Positions 8,406 to 17,059 of a stretch of 64,000 bases of DNA are shown in pieces (position 1 is the first letter of the stretch; each line of letters begins with the position of its first letter). The position numbers and the translations under genes are program-made. The notes under the pieces are model-generated. The model did not search any database and was not told the DNA's origin. It worked only from the letters and a program-made list of their open reading frames with translations. The DNA comes from Collinsella tanakaei (GTDB lineage Bacteria; Actinomycetota; Coriobacteriia; Coriobacteriales; Coriobacteriaceae): NCBI RefSeq assembly GCF_016900375.1, contig NZ_JACJKB010000006.1, positions 62,001 through 126,000 on the forward strand, read 5' to 3'.

Positions 8406-9392
8406 ATGTCGAATATCGAAGCAGATGACATCCAGATCATCGAGATTCCCGAGGATGCCGTCATCATGACGCGTGCGAACGCCTTGGCGCCCGAATCCGA
8501 ACCCGAGCCTGGGTATCCGTCGGGTCCCATGGGCGCCATCATGCGATTCCGTTTCTTCGTGATCGGCCTGCTGGTTGTGCTCGGCATCGTATCCGCGTGG
8601 CCGCTGCGCGAGGTGTTCTCGAACCCCGAGACGTACGGCGCGACCATCGCCACGCTCGACGAGAAGAAGAACAACGTGCTTGCCATGGTCGCAGCGTCCA
8701 CGACGGCATCGGTCGCCATCACGGCGGTGCCCGACGACGTTGGCACGCCGATCGCCGACAAGCTCATGGACCTGAGTTCGAACCTGATGCTCATCTTGGC
8801 CGTCATCTACCTCGAGAAATACCTGCTGACCATCTTCGGGTTCACGGTCTTTACCATCATCGTGCCGCTTGCGTTGCTGCTGTTCATTCTCGCGATCGTG
8901 CTGTACGACCGGTCGATGGCAAGCGGAACCTTCGCGCGTCTTGCCCGCAAGCTGATCGTTCTCGGTACGGTGCTGGTCGCCACGGTGCCCGCCGGTGTGT
9001 TCGTGACGAATATGATCGATAGCACCTACGAGGTCTCCTATTCCACCGAGGCTGCGCAGGAGGAGGCCACCGAGGAGGAAGCCGAATCCGCCGACAACCC
9101 GCTCGACTTCATCTTGAGCATTCCGGAGACCATCGCAGACGCGGCGAGCAATATCAGCGGCGAGCTGCTCAACCAGGTCAACCGTCTCATCGAGGGCGTA
9201 GCGGTCATGCTCGTGACGTCGTGCGTCATCCCCGTGCTCGTGCTGCTTTTCTTCTTGTGGATGGCGAACCTGCTGCTCGGGATCAACATCGAGGCTCCGC
9301 GCCAGATGCTCGCCTCGCGCGCTCGCCGCATGAAGATCACCCGGGGCGATATCGCCGCCGTCAAGCAGGGCATCCAGAAGCGCAAGGGCTGA
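8406..9392 (+). CDS. Hypothetical polytopic membrane protein
   Basis: A 328-residue protein of unknown function. Segments predicted to cross the membrane are near 48-66, 128-145, 148-168, 180-200 and 275-295. A ~60-residue external loop is acidic (EAAQEEATEEEAESADNPLD) and helical (ETIADAASNISGELLNQVN). The C-terminus is short and basic (RARRMKITRGDIAAVKQGIQ). GGGAGGAGC precedes the ATG. I do not recognise a named family. It follows hcp by 111 bases with a hairpin between, so coupling to hcp is doubtful. Confidence 0.65.
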   Translation: MSNIEADDIQIIEIPEDAVIMTRANALAPESEPEPGYPSGPMGAIMRFRFFVIGLLVVLGIVSAWPLREVFSNPETYGATIATLDEKKNNVLAMVAASTTASVAITAVPDDVGTPIADKLMDLSSNLMLILAVIYLEKYLLTIFGFTVFTIIVPLALLLFILAIVLYDRSMASGTFARLARKLIVLGTVLVATVPAGVFVTNMIDSTYEVSYSTEAAQEEATEEEAESADNPLDFILSIPETIADAASNISGELLNQVNRLIEGVAVMLVTSCVIPVLVLLFFLWMANLLLGINIEAPRQMLASRARRMKITRGDIAAVKQGIQKRKG

Positions 9393-9529
9393 TTGGGCAC
9401 TTTGCGTGCTCGCGACAGCGTGTTGCACTCGGGGAGTTCTGAGGCGATGTATAGAGCGGTGTCGTTATCGCAGGTAACGTCAATCGATATGCATACAAAT
9501 GGGCTTCCTGGCGGACAGACAGGTGCCCG
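9393..9529. other. Intergenic stretch before palindromic repeat
   Basis: The 9393-9823 gap holds no credible gene. This first part shows no clear signal. The middle is a long palindromic repeat (9530-9675), and the rest leads into the HerA-like gene with a GATAAGGAG ribosome site. Confidence 0.4.
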
Positions 9530-9675
9530 GATGTGAGTTGGGTACGTTTTTTGGGTGCCCTGTTCCCACACGGCGAACACCCGCTGACATTTCCGCAGGA
9601 ACGACCTGCGCTTTTGTTTCGGGGTATGGCGCATGTGAGAACGGGAGACCCAAAAACCGTACCCAACTCGTATAC
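9530..9675. repeat. Long palindromic repeat, family A, copy 1
   Basis: Outer arms GAGTTGGGTACGTTTTTTGG (left, ~9535) and the complement of CCAAAAACCGTACCCAACTC (right) enclose an inner hairpin with the sequence CCGCAGGAACGACCTGCG. The copy at 12503-12638 shares the inner CCGCAGGA-C-GA-CTGCG core, the GGTGCC box and the GG[TG]GT-GGCGC-T-TG segment, while the outermost bases differ. It is therefore a dispersed element that has kept its foldback. Confidence 0.65.
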
Positions 9676-9823
9676 ATGGGTTCCGGCACGCTTTCCAAGC
9701 GAGTCTAAACGGTTGTTTGAATCGGATTCGGTCACTCTGAGATTGCCGGTCATTTGCTATCGTTAGCAGCGGTTATGTTGCGGGGCACCACGGCGGTACG
9801 CTCCATCGCGATAAGGAGAAACC

Positions 9824-11431
9824 ATGCTGCAAGAGAACGCCATCTGGATGGGTGTCGGCGCCGAGCCCGATAGCAAGCACGTGAACCTGCTGCTCAATCA
9901 GGCAAATCGCCACGGCCTTATCGCAGGTGCCTCCGGTACCGGCAAGACGGTTACCCTCAAGGTCATGGCTGAGGGCTTCGCCCGCGCCGGCGTGCCGGTG
10001 TTCATGGCCGACGTCAAGGGCGATATCACCGGTATGTGCGAGGCGGGCAAGGACTCCGAGGACATGCAGGAGCGCATCAAGCGCTTCGACATCGAGGGCT
10101 GGAGCTACACCGGTTGCCCGGTCCGCATGTGGGACATGCTGGGCGGGCAGGGCATTCCCGTGCGCATCACCGTGTCCGACATGGGCCCGACGATGCTCGC
10201 GCGCCTGCTCGAGCTCACTGAGGTGCAGCAGGGCGTGCTCGACATCGTCTTCCGCATCGCCGACGACAAGCAGCTGCTGCTCATCGACCTCAAGGACCTT
10301 CGTGCAATGCTGAACTACGTGGCCGAGCACGCCAAGGAGTACGAGACCACCTACGGCAAGGTGTCGTCCCAGTCCGTCGGCGCCATCCTGCGCGCGCTCA
10401 TTCCCATCGAGGACGAGGGCGGGGACGTCTTCTTCGGCGAGCCTGCGCTCGACCTGGCCGATTGGTTCTCCTGCGCTCCGAACGGCGAGGGCTACATCAA
10501 CATCCTGAACGCCGCTAAGCTCATTCAGAGCCCGAAGATCTACGCCATGTTCCTGCTGTGGATGCTGTCGGAGCTGTTCGACACGATGCCCGAGGCAGGC
10601 GACCTCGATAAGCCCAAGTTCGTCTTCTTCTTCGACGAGGCGCACCTGCTGTTCAACGACATGCCGAGCGAGCTGCTTGACAAGATCGTCCAGGTGGTCA
10701 AGCTGATCCGCTCCAAGGGCGTGGGCGTCTACTTCATCACGCAGAGCCCCTCCGACATTCCCGATGAGGTGCTGGCCCAGCTTTCTAACCGCATCCAGCA
10801 CGGCCTGCGCGCCTACACGCCTGCCGAGCAGAAGGCGGTGCGCGCCGCGGCGACCTCCTTCCGCGAGAATCCCGCCTTCGACAGCGAAGAGGCCATCATG
10901 GAGCTCGGCACGGGCGAGGCGCTCGTCTCGTTCCTGAACGAGGACGGCCAGCCCGAGATCGTCGAGCGCGCGAAGATTCTGCCGCCGCAGTGCCTGATGG
11001 CGGCCGCGTCTGACGAGGCGCTCAAGGCGGCGCTCGACGGGCAGACCGAGCTGATGGGCAAGTACGGCGAGGCCGTCGACCGCGAGAGCGCGTTCGAGCA
11101 GCTCGAGGAGGCCGCCGAGGAGGAGGCCGAGGCCGACAAGCTCGCCGCCGAGCGTGAGGCGCTCGAGAAGGAGAAGGCCGAGTTCGAAGCTAAGAAGGCC
11201 AAAGAGGCCGAGAAGGTCGCTGCTAAGGCCGAGCGTGAGGCCGAGAAGGCTGCTGCCAAGGCGGCACGCGAGGCCGAGCGCGAGGCGGAGCGTGCCGAGC
11301 GCGCTCGCGAGAAGCAGCAGGAGCAGATGATGAAGGGTATCGGTAGGCTGGCCAACTCAATTCTGGGCACGTTCGGCCGCGAGGCCACGCGTCAGATCAC
11401 GCGCAACCTGTTCGGCGGTCGTCGCAGGTAA
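9824..11431 (+). CDS. HerA-like helicase / DUF853 family ATPase
   Basis: A 535-residue P-loop ATPase. Walker A is GASGTGKT at residues 35-42 and Walker B is FVFFFDEAHLL. The YFITQSPSDIPDEVLAQLSNRIQHGLRAYTPA segment is typical of the DUF853 / YjgR-like HerA group (sensor and arginine-finger part). From about residue 420 the protein becomes a highly charged Ala/Glu/Lys coiled coil, then ends in an RLANSILGTFGREATRQITR tail. Predicted to be a cytoplasmic hexameric DNA or nucleoprotein motor; the biological role of the family is not settled. No NurA-like nuclease is adjacent. AAGGAG precedes the ATG. Confidence 0.85.
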   Translation: MLQENAIWMGVGAEPDSKHVNLLLNQANRHGLIAGASGTGKTVTLKVMAEGFARAGVPVFMADVKGDITGMCEAGKDSEDMQERIKRFDIEGWSYTGCPVRMWDMLGGQGIPVRITVSDMGPTMLARLLELTEVQQGVLDIVFRIADDKQLLLIDLKDLRAMLNYVAEHAKEYETTYGKVSSQSVGAILRALIPIEDEGGDVFFGEPALDLADWFSCAPNGEGYINILNAAKLIQSPKIYAMFLLWMLSELFDTMPEAGDLDKPKFVFFFDEAHLLFNDMPSELLDKIVQVVKLIRSKGVGVYFITQSPSDIPDEVLAQLSNRIQHGLRAYTPAEQKAVRAAATSFRENPAFDSEEAIMELGTGEALVSFLNEDGQPEIVERAKILPPQCLMAAASDEALKAALDGQTELMGKYGEAVDRESAFEQLEEAAEEEAEADKLAAEREALEKEKAEFEAKKAKEAEKVAAKAEREAEKAAAKAAREAEREAERAERAREKQQEQMMKGIGRLANSILGTFGREATRQITRNLFGGRRR

Positions 11432-11464
11432 AAGCCGGGAGGCTCCACACTTCAAGAACGAAAA

Positions 11465-11496
11465 GGGCCCCGCAGCTCAGGCGAGCTGCGGGGCCC
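11465..11496. terminator. Bidirectional terminator
   Basis: A perfect 14-bp stem GGGCCCCGCAGCTC / GAGCTGCGGGGCCC with a 4-base loop, between the convergent HerA-like and MscS genes. The A-run at 11461-11464 supplies the U-tract for the minus-strand transcript. Confidence 0.8.
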
Positions 11497-11517
11497 TGTC
11501 AGTTGCGAGCGCCGCGT

Positions 11518-12300
11518 CTACTCCATGCGGTTGGCGATGGCGCGCACGATGGCGTCGGCTGCAAGCGAGGTCTTGGTGGCGTCCTCGATCTGCAGCACGA
11601 TTGTTCCCTTGATGCCCAGCTCGGTGATCTCGGAGAAGAAGACCTTGGGTCCGTCGATGACCGTGGACACGCCCTCAGCCGCCGCGCGGGCGATGCCGAT
11701 GAGCGCATCGGCGAGCTCATCCATCGAGAGCTTCTCGTCCGCGGCGTTCTTGTAGCGCGGCACGGCGAAGGGCACGGCCACGCGGTTGGCGGGCAGCAGG
11801 TGCACGAGCGAGGTCGTGGAGATCACGGAGTTCGGCACCACGATGATCTGCCCCAGGTTGTCCTTGATGGTGGTATGGCGCCAGGTGATATCCTGCACCA
11901 CGCCCTTTTCCGACCCGACCTCGATGTTGTCGCCCGGCTTGATGATGCCCATGAACGTCATCTGCAGGCCGCCGATCAGGTTCGCGAGCGTGTCTTGGAA
12001 GCCCAGCGAGATCGCGATACCTCCGACGCCCAGGGCGGTGATGATCGCGTTCGAGTTCTGGCCCCATACGCTGTCCAGGATGATGCTCGCACCGACCGCC
12101 CAGATGGTTGCGCGCACGATGTTGACGATGATGCTCGTGGTGGGCAGGGGATTGCTGTCCATGTTGAGCAGGTGGCGCAGCGCCTTTGCGGCAAGGCGTG
12201 AAATCACGATGGTCGCCGCACCGAGGACGACGGTCCAAAAGATCTGATGCACAAGCGGATGCATCAGGAAAGCGAGTACAGCGTTGTCGATTTCGTCCAT
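11518..12300 (-). CDS. mscS: Small-conductance mechanosensitive channel (MscS family)
   Basis: A 260-residue protein with three N-terminal TM segments, the pore helix motif ALGVGGIAISLGFQDTLANL and the beta domain (IKPGDNIEVGSEKGVVQDITWRHT..., VPNSVISTT). This is the classical MscS arrangement and size: it opens under membrane tension and releases solutes on osmotic downshock. AAGGAG 4 bases before ATG 12300 fixes the start, giving MDEIDNAV. It is a separate, minimal MscS, unlike the giant sensor-fused one at 45722-48823. Confidence 0.9.
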   Translation of the reverse strand: MDEIDNAVLAFLMHPLVHQIFWTVVLGAATIVISRLAAKALRHLLNMDSNPLPTTSIIVNIVRATIWAVGASIILDSVWGQNSNAIITALGVGGIAISLGFQDTLANLIGGLQMTFMGIIKPGDNIEVGSEKGVVQDITWRHTTIKDNLGQIIVVPNSVISTTSLVHLLPANRVAVPFAVPRYKNAADEKLSMDELADALIGIARAAAEGVSTVIDGPKVFFSEITELGIKGTIVLQIEDATKTSLAADAIVRAIANRME

Positions 12301-12502
12301 GGAGCTCCTTGTGCGGTTGGAGGCGTTCATCCACGTCCATCATAGCGGGATTCGCTTCCCGGCAGCGATGCGGCAGGAAGGTCGCCGGTTCTTTGGGCTT
12401 ATTTGGCGGGAAGACCCGAAGGGTTCAAACAATATGTCTGCTTTGCGCTGCTCGTTCGTTGGTTCAAAGGCTCGTTTGGGGCGTGGCAGGCCGCTTCGGG
12501 AA

Positions 12503-12638
12503 AATTGTGTTTGATTTTTCGGTGCCATATGCTCACCGTCCGGATACCCCTCGACAAAACCGCAGGACCGAACTGCGGTTTTGTCGAGGGGTGTGGCGCG
12601 TATGGGCCAATGGCACCCGAAAACCAAACAGAATTGTA
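12503..12638. repeat. Long palindromic repeat, family A, copy 2
   Basis: The centre is a near-perfect hairpin (ACCCCTCGACAAAACCGCAG and its complement around CGAA). Outer arms AATTGTGTTTGATTTTTCGG (left) and CCGAAAACCAAACAGAATT (right) pair imperfectly. It has the same internal order as 9530-9675. The rest of the 12301-12745 gap holds no gene that I can support. Confidence 0.65.
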
Positions 12639-12683
12639 GTTTGGTTGCCAAAATAGTGGAGCTGGACCTGATCCGATGAGAAA

Positions 12684-12713
12684 AAGCCCCGATCCCTTAC
12701 TGGATCAGGGCTT
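12684..12713 (-). terminator. Terminator of the ABC transporter operon
   Basis: On the minus strand AAGCCCTGATCC pairs with GGATCGGGGCTT and is followed by TTTTTCTC. It lies 33 bases after the ATPase stop codon. Confidence 0.85.
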
Positions 12714-12745
12714 ACAAACCGATTCGAGCGAGATTCGCTACTGCA

Positions 12746-13540
12746 CTAGCTCAGTAGCATGCGGTCGTTGGCGAGCTCGCCGCCGGAGACCTCTTCGAAC
12801 TTCTGCAGCAGGTCAGACACGGTGAGGGCGCGCTTCTCGTCGCCCTTCACGTCGTAGATGATGCGGCCTTCGTGCATCATGATCAGGCGGTTGCCCAGGC
12901 GGATGGCGTCGTTCATGTTATGCGTGACCATCAGCGTGGTGAGCTGGTGCTCGCCCACGATCTTCTCGGTGAGCTCGAGCACCTTGGCGGCCGTCTTGGG
13001 GTCGAGCGCGGCGGTGTGCTCGTCGAGCAGCAGGAGCTTGGGCTCGGTGAGCGTGGCCATAAGCAGGGTCAGAGCCTGGCGCTGGCCACCGGAGAGCAGG
13101 CCGACCTTGCTGGTCAGGCGCTTCTCGAGACCAAGTCCCAGCTCGCGCAGGCGCTCGGCGTACTCGTCCTTCTCGGCCTTGGTGACGCCCCATGCAAGGG
13201 TGCGGGTCTTGCCGCGGCGCTTTGCCATGGCAAGGTTCTCGATGATCTGCATGTCGGCAGCGGTGCCCATCATGGGGTCCTGGAACACGCGGCCGAGATA
13301 CTTGGCGCGCGCGGGCTCGGAGAGCAGCGAGATATCCTTGCCGTCGAGCTCGATGACGCCGGAGTCGATGGGGTAGACGCCCGCGATCATGTTCATGAGC
13401 GTGGACTTGCCGGCGCCGTTGCCGCCGATGACGGTCACGAAGTCGCCGGGCGCGAGATGCAGGTCGACGTTGACCAGAGCGCGCTTCTCGTTGATGGTGC
13501 CGGCGTTGAAGGTCTTGCAGACGTTTTGTACCTTCAGCAT
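12746..13540 (-). CDS. ABC transporter ATP-binding protein (TrpXYZ-like uptake system)
   Basis: A 264-residue ABC ATPase: Walker A GGNGAGKST (39-47), Q-loop VFQDPMMGTA, signature LLSGGQRQALTLLMA, Walker B LLLLDEHTAALD and H-loop THN. The VFQDPMMGTA Q-loop and the EHTAALDP Walker B are typical of the ATPases paired with PF04392-type binding proteins, including tryptophan/tyrosine transporters. It starts 3 bases after the permease stop codon, so translation is coupled. It energises uptake through the permease at 13544-14470. Confidence 0.9.
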   Translation of the reverse strand: MLKVQNVCKTFNAGTINEKRALVNVDLHLAPGDFVTVIGGNGAGKSTLMNMIAGVYPIDSGVIELDGKDISLLSEPARAKYLGRVFQDPMMGTAADMQIIENLAMAKRRGKTRTLAWGVTKAEKDEYAERLRELGLGLEKRLTSKVGLLSGGQRQALTLLMATLTEPKLLLLDEHTAALDPKTAAKVLELTEKIVGEHQLTTLMVTHNMNDAIRLGNRLIMMHEGRIIYDVKGDEKRALTVSDLLQKFEEVSGGELANDRMLLS

Positions 13541-13543
13541 GGC

Positions 13544-14470
13544 CTATCGCCCCCCTTCGGGACGCGCGGCGCGGGTGTAGGATCGCTTGAGCTGGTACTT
13601 CTCCCACACGACGGGGATGCACAGGGCGAGCGCCACGATGATGGCGGACAGGAGCTTCATGTCGTTGGCGTCCATGCCCAGCTGGAGCACGACGGCGCGG
13701 ATGAGGAAGTAGACCACGGAGCCCACGACGGCGGCGGTCAGGCGGCTGCCGAACGCGCGCAGCTTGCCGGGGGTGAGGCGGCCGAGCACCTCGCCGATGA
13801 CGATGGCGGCAAGGCCGATGACGATGGCGCCCGTGCCCATGCCGATGTCGGCGTACTTCTGGCTCTCGCAGATGAGGCCGCCGGACAGGCCGACGAGGCC
13901 GTTGGACAGCATGAGGGCGATCATCTTGGTGACCTTGGTGTTGACGCCGAGGGCGCGGACCATGGCCTCGTTGTTGCCGGTGGCGCGGCAGGCCGAGCCG
14001 ATCTCGGTGCCGAAGAACCAGTAGAGCGCGGCAATGATCGCGACGGCGACGATGAGGCCGACGATGATGGAGCCGATGTTGCTGGACAGGCCGGTCAGGT
14101 CCGTGACCTGTGAGAAGACGGTGTCGTTCTTAAGCAGCGGCGTGTTGGACTTGCCCATGATGCGCAGGTTGATGGACCACAGGCCGATCTGCGTCAGGAT
14201 GCCGGCGAGGATGGCGGGAATCTCGAACACGGTGTGCAGGAAGCCCGTCACCGCTCCCGCGATCATGCCGGCGATCATCGCGGCGAGGATGGCAAGCAGC
14301 GGGTTGACGCCGCCGACAACCAGCACGGCGCAGACACAGCCGCCGAGCGCGAAACTACCGTCGACCGTCAGGTCTGCGATGTCGAGCAGCTTATAGGTGA
14401 TGAACACGCCGAGGACCATGATGCCCCAGAGAATACCCTGGGATACGGCGCCTAGCAGGGCGAGCCCCAT
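13544..14470 (-). CDS. ABC transporter permease (TrpXYZ-like)
   Basis: A 308-residue permease with about eight hydrophobic helices, of the branched-chain-amino-acid permease-like fold used with PF04392 binding proteins. The family's N-terminal features are visible (GILWGIMVLGVFITYKLLDI, LTVDGSFALGG). RATGNNEAMVRALGVNTKVT is the cytoplasmic coupling loop that contacts the ATPase. AAAGGAGGAG precedes ATG 14470. A hairpin (14497-14527) and a terminator-like hairpin (14672-14703) separate it from the upstream binding-protein gene, which would make binding protein more abundant than permease. Confidence 0.9.
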   Translation of the reverse strand: MGLALLGAVSQGILWGIMVLGVFITYKLLDIADLTVDGSFALGGCVCAVLVVGGVNPLLAILAAMIAGMIAGAVTGFLHTVFEIPAILAGILTQIGLWSINLRIMGKSNTPLLKNDTVFSQVTDLTGLSSNIGSIIVGLIVAVAIIAALYWFFGTEIGSACRATGNNEAMVRALGVNTKVTKMIALMLSNGLVGLSGGLICESQKYADIGMGTGAIVIGLAAIVIGEVLGRLTPGKLRAFGSRLTAAVVGSVVYFLIRAVVLQLGMDANDMKLLSAIIVALALCIPVVWEKYQLKRSYTRAARPEGGR

Positions 14471-14496
14471 ATCGTCTCCTCCTTTATTCAGCCAAA

Positions 14497-14527
14497 TGAA
14501 CCCCAGCGGAATGCGCGCCGGGGTTCA
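14497..14527 (-). promoter_or_regulatory. Hairpin in the permease leader
   Basis: TGAACCCC (14497-14504) and GGGGTTCA (14520-14527) form an 8-bp perfect arm pair with a further short GC pairing inside, just upstream of the permease ribosome site. It may stabilise the processed mRNA end or act as an attenuator. Confidence 0.4.
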
Positions 14528-14622
14528 TCGTGAGAACGATGCAGATACATCGGAACAGTCTAGCACGTACCTCGCGGGGGAGGGTCGCCGGGGTGTTATG
14601 TAATGTGGTGGAAATGCGCCGT

Positions 14623-14649
14623 GGGCCGCCGCGGGCCGCCGCGGGCCGC
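14623..14649. repeat. 10-bp tandem repeat GGGCCGCCGC
   Basis: Two complete copies and most of a third copy of GGGCCGCCGC with exact 10-base spacing, in the gap between binding-protein and permease genes. Confidence 0.6.
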
Positions 14650-14671
14650 GGCAGGGGCAGAAGAAGAAATG

Positions 14672-14703
14672 GGGCGGCCGGAAGCGTGTGCCTCCAGCCG
14701 CCC
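14672..14703 (-). terminator. Internal terminator/attenuator after binding-protein gene
   Basis: On the minus strand GGGCGGCTGGAGG pairs with CTTCCGGCCGCCC and is followed by the T-rich ATTTCTTCTTC. It sits inside the operon, after the first two cistrons and before the permease. Confidence 0.65.
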
Positions 14704-14730
14704 AAGCAAGCTGTCGTATCGGATGCGCGG

Positions 14731-15768
14731 TTATGCGGCGCTGACGTCCTTGCCGCCCTCATCGGCGAGCGCGGAGACGTCGACGCCGACCTCGTCGGCG
14801 GTCTGCTGGTTGTACACCAGGTCGCACTCGTCGGCGGTCATGGTGCCGATGGCCATCTCGGCCGGATCGGCGCCCTCGGTGAGGATCTCGACGGCCATCT
14901 CGCCGGCGCGGTAGCCGAGCTCCTCGTAATTGATGGACACGGAGGCCAGGCCGCCGTTCTCCACCATGCCGACCTCGCCGCAGATGGTGGGCACGCCGTT
15001 CTCGTTGGCGACCATGGCGACGGTGGTCATGCCCGCGGCGATCGTGTTGTCCGTCGGGGTGTAGATGGCGTCGACCGCGCCGACCATGGACTCAACGACC
15101 TGCTGAATCTCGTTGGAGGAGGACACGGTGTAGCGCTCGTGTGCGATGCCCAGCTTGTCGAGCTCCTCCTCGGCCATGGCGATCTGGATGTCGGAGTTGC
15201 TCTCGGCGGTGCAGTACAGCAGGCCGACGGTCTTGGCGTCGGGCAGCAGGCGCTGCAGCAGGTCCATCTGGTCGGCAACCGGGTTCATATCCGAGGTGCC
15301 GGTGAGGTTGCCGCCGGGGGCGTCGTTATCGTCGACCAGGCCGGAGGCGGCGAAGTCGGTGATGGCGGTGCCCACGATGGGGATCTCGGTCGTCGCACCG
15401 GCGACGGCCTGGGCGGCCGGCGTGGCGATGGCGAGAATGAGGTCGCAGCCGTCGTTCACGAGGGTCTGCGCGATGGTTTGGCAGGCGGACTGGTCGTTCT
15501 GCGCGTTCTGCTGCTCGATCTCGTAGGAGATGCCCGAATCGTCGAGCGCTTTCACGAAGCCGTCGTTCGCGGCATCGAGCGCGGTGTGCTCGGTGAGCTG
15601 CAGCACGCCGATCTTGTACGTCGTGCCGTCGCCGGAGGCGGCGGTGGAGCCGGCAGCGGGGGCGTCGTCGCTGGAGTTACCGCAGCCGGCGAGTCCCAGG
15701 GCTCCGGTGAGGGCGACGGCGGTGAAGCCCTTGGCAAAGGCGCGGCGAGAGAGCATGTTGCGTTCCAT
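14731..15768 (-). CDS. ABC transporter substrate-binding lipoprotein (PF04392 type), copy 1
   Basis: A 345-residue lipoprotein with an N-terminal LSRRAFAKGFTAVAL segment (twin-Arg-like) and lipobox L-A-G-C. The mature part begins YKIGVLQLTEHTALDAANDG and holds the family blocks QNAQNDQSACQTIAQTLV, IVGTAITDFAASGLV, TVGLLYCTAESNSDIQIAMA and YTPTDNTIAAGM. This is the TrpX/PF04392 class, typically binding aromatic amino acids; the ligand here is not readable from sequence. GAGGAG precedes ATG 15768. It is clearly a paralogue of the adjacent upstream gene, differing mainly at the N-terminus and C-terminus. Confidence 0.9.
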   Translation of the reverse strand: MERNMLSRRAFAKGFTAVALTGALGLAGCGNSSDDAPAAGSTAASGDGTTYKIGVLQLTEHTALDAANDGFVKALDDSGISYEIEQQNAQNDQSACQTIAQTLVNDGCDLILAIATPAAQAVAGATTEIPIVGTAITDFAASGLVDDNDAPGGNLTGTSDMNPVADQMDLLQRLLPDAKTVGLLYCTAESNSDIQIAMAEEELDKLGIAHERYTVSSSNEIQQVVESMVGAVDAIYTPTDNTIAAGMTTVAMVANENGVPTICGEVGMVENGGLASVSINYEELGYRAGEMAVEILTEGADPAEMAIGTMTADECDLVYNQQTADEVGVDVSALADEGGKDVSAA

Positions 15769-15834
15769 GATGTACTCCTCAGTTCGTTCGGTTCCCGGCG
15801 CAGCTGTCCGCGTCGGGCTTGGTTCTGCGTTGCG

Positions 15835-16839
15835 CTAGACGATCTCGGCGTTCTCGAGGCCGGAGATGTCGATGCCGATCTCGTCGGCGGTTGCCTGGTT
15901 GGCGATGAGCTGGCAATCCTCGGCGGCGAGGTACTCGATGGGCATCTCAGCCGGATCGGCACCCTCGGTCAGGATCTCGACGGCCATCTCGCCGGCCTTA
16001 TAGCCCAGGTCGTAGTAGTTGATGGAATAGGAGGCCAGGCCGCCGTCCTCGACCATGGTGTCGCAGCCCACGATGACGGGGAGGTCGTTCTCGTTGGCGA
16101 CCATGGAGACCGTGGCCATGCCGGCGGCGATCGTGTTGTCCGTCGGGGTGTAGATGGCGTCAACCTTGCCGACCATGGACTCGATCACCTGCTGGATCTC
16201 GTTGGAGCTCGACACGCTGTAGCGCTCATGCGCGATGCCGGCCGCATCGAGGGCCTCCTCGGCCATGGAGATCTGGACCTCGGAGTTGGACTCGGCGGTA
16301 CAGTACAGCAGGCCGACGGTCTTGGCGCCGGGCACGAGCTGCTCGAGTAGCTCGATCTGGTCGGCGACCGGCGTGAGGTCGGAGGAGCCGGTGACGTTGC
16401 CGCCGGGCGCCTCGTTGTCGGCCACGAGGCCGGATTCGGCAAAGTCGGTGATGGCGGTGCCGATGATGGGGATGTCGCTCGTGGCGCTCGCCACGGCCTG
16501 AGCGGCGGGCGTGCCGATGGTGAGGATCAGGTCGTCGCCATCGTTGACGAGCTTGCTCGCGATGGTCTGGCAGGCGGACTGGTCGTTCTGCGCGTTCTGC
16601 TGATCGACCTCGTAGGAGATGCCGGCGTCGTCGAGCGCGGCGATGAAGCCCTCGTTGGAGGCGTCGAGCGCTGCATGCTCGGTGAGCTGCAGCACGCCGA
16701 TCTTATAGGTGTCGCCGGTTGCTCCGGCGGTGGAGCTGCCCTCGGCGGAGGCGCCGCCATCGTTGCCGCCGCACGCGGCGAGCGCGAGTGCAAGCGTACC
16801 GGCGACAACGGCGGAAGCCAGGGTCTTGAGCCGTTTCAT
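15835..16839 (-). CDS. ABC transporter substrate-binding lipoprotein (PF04392 type), copy 2
   Basis: A 334-residue paralogue of the next gene, sharing long identical stretches (IGVLQLTEHAALDASNEGF, QQNAQNDQSACQTIA, TVGLLYCTAESNSEVQI). The signal peptide KRLKTLASAVVAGTLALALAAC ends in lipobox L-A-A-C. Start choice is ambiguous: ATG 16851 abuts AAGGAAGG, GTG 16845 has the best spacing, and ATG 16839 gives the most conventional signal peptide. First gene of the operon. Two binding proteins for one permease and one ATPase suggest two related ligands or affinities. Confidence 0.88.
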   Translation of the reverse strand: MKRLKTLASAVVAGTLALALAACGGNDGGASAEGSSTAGATGDTYKIGVLQLTEHAALDASNEGFIAALDDAGISYEVDQQNAQNDQSACQTIASKLVNDGDDLILTIGTPAAQAVASATSDIPIIGTAITDFAESGLVADNEAPGGNVTGSSDLTPVADQIELLEQLVPGAKTVGLLYCTAESNSEVQISMAEEALDAAGIAHERYSVSSSNEIQQVIESMVGKVDAIYTPTDNTIAAGMATVSMVANENDLPVIVGCDTMVEDGGLASYSINYYDLGYKAGEMAVEILTEGADPAEMPIEYLAAEDCQLIANQATADEIGIDISGLENAEIV

Positions 16840-17059
16840 AATCACGACCATCCTTCCTTACGGTGTGCGGGATGACCCGCGTATCAGGTGCCGCGCGGAG
16901 GCGGGCACGTCGTTTGAGTTAGTTCATCATGATAGGAGGGGGCGGCAAAACGCTCAAAACCGCTATGCAGCAGGTTACACAGAGTTAACGTTTGCGCCGG
17001 CAGACGGCCGATACGCTCCGCCGACCGATTGCTCACGGCATGTCGGCTGGGTGCCGTGC

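Noticed and set aside
6618-9428. A 936-codon minus-strand frame across hcp and the membrane protein gene
   Set aside because: Crosses two real genes and their intergenic hairpin, Arg/His-rich, no recognisable domains.
14530-16350. A 606-codon plus-strand frame opposite the two binding proteins, with internal repetition
   Set aside because: The apparent protein repeat only mirrors the duplicated lipoprotein genes on the minus strand.
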